33,820 nucleotides of DNA from Pseudomonadota bacterium (GTDB taxonomy: Bacteria; Pseudomonadota; Alphaproteobacteria; Rhodospirillales; Magnetospirillaceae): the NCBI GenBank assembly GCA_021782815.1, contig JAJXUO010000032.1, forward strand, positions 1-33,820. The letters run 5' to 3'. Of the stretch, positions 32,237-33,820 are shown in pieces. Below the pieces are notes generated by a model, which saw only the letters and a list, made by a program, of their open reading frames with translations, was not told the origin of the DNA and ran no database searches. The position numbers and the translations under genes were made by a program. Numbering within the stretch: position 1 is the first letter of the stretch; each line of letters begins with the position of its first letter.

Positions 32237-33448
32237 ATGGCTGAAGACATCGAAGACGGCGGTGAAGGCAGGACGGCCGAGGACGAGGAAGCCCTCATGG
32301 CCGAATGGGCCGCCATGGCCGGTGACGACGACGACGGCGGCGATGCCGGCGGCGGCGGCGGCGGCGGTGATGGCGCCGGAGCGGCGGCGGGCGGCGAGGA
32401 CGAGGGCGGCGATGCCGTGGCCGCCGAATGGGAGGCCATGCTCAACTCCGACGGCGGCGAGGATGACGACGGCGGCGGCGGGGTTTCCACCCGGGTTCTG
32501 AACCAGGACGAAATCGACAGCCTGCTGGGCTTCGACGATGCCCACGACGGCGACGGCGACCGTTCGGGTATTCAGGCCATCCTCAATTCGGCCCTGGTGT
32601 CCTACGAACGCCTTCCCATGCTGGAAGTGGTGTTCGACCGCCTGGTGCGCATGATGTCCACCAGCATGCGCAACTTCACCTCCGACAACGTGGAAGTCTC
32701 GCTCGACAACATCCTGTCGCTGCGCTTCGGCGATTATCTGAACTCCATTCCGCTGCCGGCCATGCTGGCGGTGTTCAAGGCCGAGGAATGGGACAATTAC
32801 GGCCTGCTGACCGTCGATTCCTCGCTGATCTACTCCATCGTCGACGTGCTGCTGGGTGGGCGTCGCGGCACCGCGGCCATGCGCATCGAGGGGCGGCCCT
32901 ACACCACCATCGAACGCAATCTGGTGGAGCGCATGGTGCATGTGGTGCTGGCCGACCTGTCGGCGGCCTTCGACCCCCTGTCGCCGGTCACCTTCCGTTT
33001 CGATCGTCTGGAAACCAATCCGCGTTTCGCCACCATCTCGCGGCCCAGCAACGCCGCCATCGTGGCCAAGCTGCGTATCGACATGGAGGACCGCGGCGGC
33101 CGTCTTGAGCTGCTGCTGCCCTACGCCACCCTGGAACCCGTGCGCGAACTGCTGCTGCAGATGTTCATGGGTGAAAAGTTCGGCCGCGATTCCATCTGGG
33201 AAACCCATCTGGCGGAAGAGCTGTGGATGACGGAAGTGGAAATGGAGGCGGTGCTGGACGAACAGGTGATGTCGCTGCGCGATATCCTCAATCTGCGCGT
33301 GGGATCGAAAATCATGCTAAACTCGATGCCGGACTCGGTGGTGGAACTCCGCTGCGGCGACGTGCCGATGTTCGGCGGGCGAATGGGCCGCAAAGGCAAC
33401 CATATCGCCATCCGCATCGAGGAAAAGGTCAAGAAGGAGAAGGTCTGA
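32237..33448 (+). CDS. fliM: Flagellar motor switch protein FliM with extended acidic N-terminus
   Basis: A 403-residue C-ring switch protein, longer than typical FliM (about 330-350). Residues about 110-400 are the normal middle and C-terminal (SpoA) domains, including LPMLEVVFDRLVRMMSTSMR, FNxT-like NFTSDNVEVSL, and LNLRVGSKIMLNSMPDSVVE. The CheY-binding motif is DEIDSLLGFD (EIDSLLG at 92-98), normally found within the first 10-20 residues. Ahead of it lies an Asp/Glu/Gly-rich stretch with two copies of an AEWxAM motif (22-27 and 63-68). The start is ATG 32237 or GTG 32225. A conserved membrane/coiled-coil gene overlaps its stop by one base. Confidence 0.95.
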   Translation: MAEDIEDGGEGRTAEDEEALMAEWAAMAGDDDDGGDAGGGGGGGDGAGAAAGGEDEGGDAVAAEWEAMLNSDGGEDDDGGGGVSTRVLNQDEIDSLLGFDDAHDGDGDRSGIQAILNSALVSYERLPMLEVVFDRLVRMMSTSMRNFTSDNVEVSLDNILSLRFGDYLNSIPLPAMLAVFKAEEWDNYGLLTVDSSLIYSIVDVLLGGRRGTAAMRIEGRPYTTIERNLVERMVHVVLADLSAAFDPLSPVTFRFDRLETNPRFATISRPSNAAIVAKLRIDMEDRGGRLELLLPYATLEPVRELLLQMFMGEKFGRDSIWETHLAEELWMTEVEMEAVLDEQVMSLRDILNLRVGSKIMLNSMPDSVVELRCGDVPMFGGRMGRKGNHIAIRIEEKVKKEKV

Positions 33449-33820
33449 TGGTGGACTCGAAGCTCATTCTTGACGTCATCGTGGCCATCCTGCTGGTGGC
33501 CACCATCGCCTATGCCATTATGCTGAACCGCCGCCTGTCGGAATTGCGCCGCAACCGCGACGATCTGGCCCGGCTGGTCAACGCCTTCAACGACGCCACC
33601 CAGCGCGCCGAGGCCGGTATTCCCAAACTGCGCCGCGCCGCCGAGGAGGCGGGATCGGCCTTGCAGGAGCGGGTGGAAAAGGCCCAGTCCCTGCGCGACG
33701 ATCTGGCCTTCATGATCGAACGGGCCGATGCCATGGCCAACCGCCTGGAGGCCAGCGTGCGCCAGGCGCGCGACGTCAAGATCACGGCGCCCAGCCCCAC
33801 CGGGGCGGCGGCGTCCGTCG
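33448..33820 (+). CDS. Membrane-anchored coiled-coil protein downstream of fliM (DUF6468-like, 3' truncated)
   Basis: 124 codons are present before the window ends. A single N-terminal transmembrane helix (about 6-26, LILDVIVAILLVATIAYAIM) is followed by a long charged coiled coil (LSELRRNRDDLARLVNAFND through LRDDLAFMIERADAMANRLE). The ATG overlaps the fliM stop (TGATG), indicating coupling. From memory this resembles the DUF6468 proteins commonly found after fliM in Rhodospirillales, but that match was not tested. A motor- or basal-body-associated role is inferred from context only. Confidence 0.8.
   Translation, partial: MVDSKLILDVIVAILLVATIAYAIMLNRRLSELRRNRDDLARLVNAFNDATQRAEAGIPKLRRAAEEAGSALQERVEKAQSLRDDLAFMIERADAMANRLEASVRQARDVKITAPSPTGAAASV

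Noticed and set aside
1-33820. CRISPR arrays, insertion sequences, prophage or integrase genes
   Set aside because: No regularly spaced repeats, transposase motifs, phage genes or integrase next to the tRNA were seen. The tRNA-Gln gene shows no duplicated 3' end that would indicate an attachment site.

Overview
The window is a GC-rich (roughly two-thirds G+C by eye) chromosomal segment from an alphaproteobacterium. A Rhodospirillales member close to Magnetospirillum/Phaeospirillum fits best: a CheA with a C-terminal receiver, the order cheA-cheW-cheY-cheB-cheR, ctrA divergent from fliI-fliJ, and a flgF-flgG-flgA-flgH operon divergent from fliL-fliM. No magnetosome gene, prophage, insertion sequence or CRISPR array is visible. 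The genus is an inference from gene content only.

Layout. (1) 1-4513: the end of a chemotaxis operon (cheA 3' end, cheW, cheY, cheB, cheR), followed in the same direction by a GT4-type glycosyltransferase. (2) 4514-8146: ctrA on the minus strand, fliI and fliJ on the plus strand, and a minus-strand low-complexity protein of unknown function. A structured, direct-repeat-flanked insert separates fliI from fliJ. (3) 8231-17810: a PLP aminotransferase with a clear terminator, then a signalling block (periplasmic solute-binding protein, a large hybrid histidine kinase starting on the previous stop codon, and a cytoplasmic FIST-domain histidine kinase), then a divergent LysR regulator/cupin pair. 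(4) 17935-21953: a radical SAM-GT2 glycosyltransferase fusion, a sulfide:quinone oxidoreductase-like flavoprotein with a striking promoter palindrome, and a 48-residue protein. (5) 22036-27750: tRNA-Gln(CUG), ppx/gppA, rlmE, an HD-GYP protein with a degenerate receiver, an M32 carboxypeptidase and elbB. (6) 27900-33820: flgH, flgA, flgG and flgF on the minus strand, divergent from fliL, fliM and a small membrane/coiled-coil protein cut by the window end.

How the genes fit together. Most of the window concerns motility and its control. The Che proteins set CheY phosphorylation, which acts on the FliM switch protein. CtrA is the likely regulator of the flagellar operons, and CtrA-like TTAA half-sites occur in the ctrA/fliI and flgF/fliL intergenic regions. 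The HD-GYP protein would lower cyclic di-GMP, which usually favours motility. The two kinases have no adjacent output regulator, so their targets are not visible here.

The least conventional items are the radical SAM-GT2 fusion with extra cysteines, the SQR operator/promoter overlap with its tiny downstream gene, the insert between fliI and fliJ, the FliM N-terminus with two AEWxAM motifs before EIDSLLG, and the binding-protein/hybrid-kinase/FIST-kinase unit. All functional statements rest on motifs read by eye; no database search was run.
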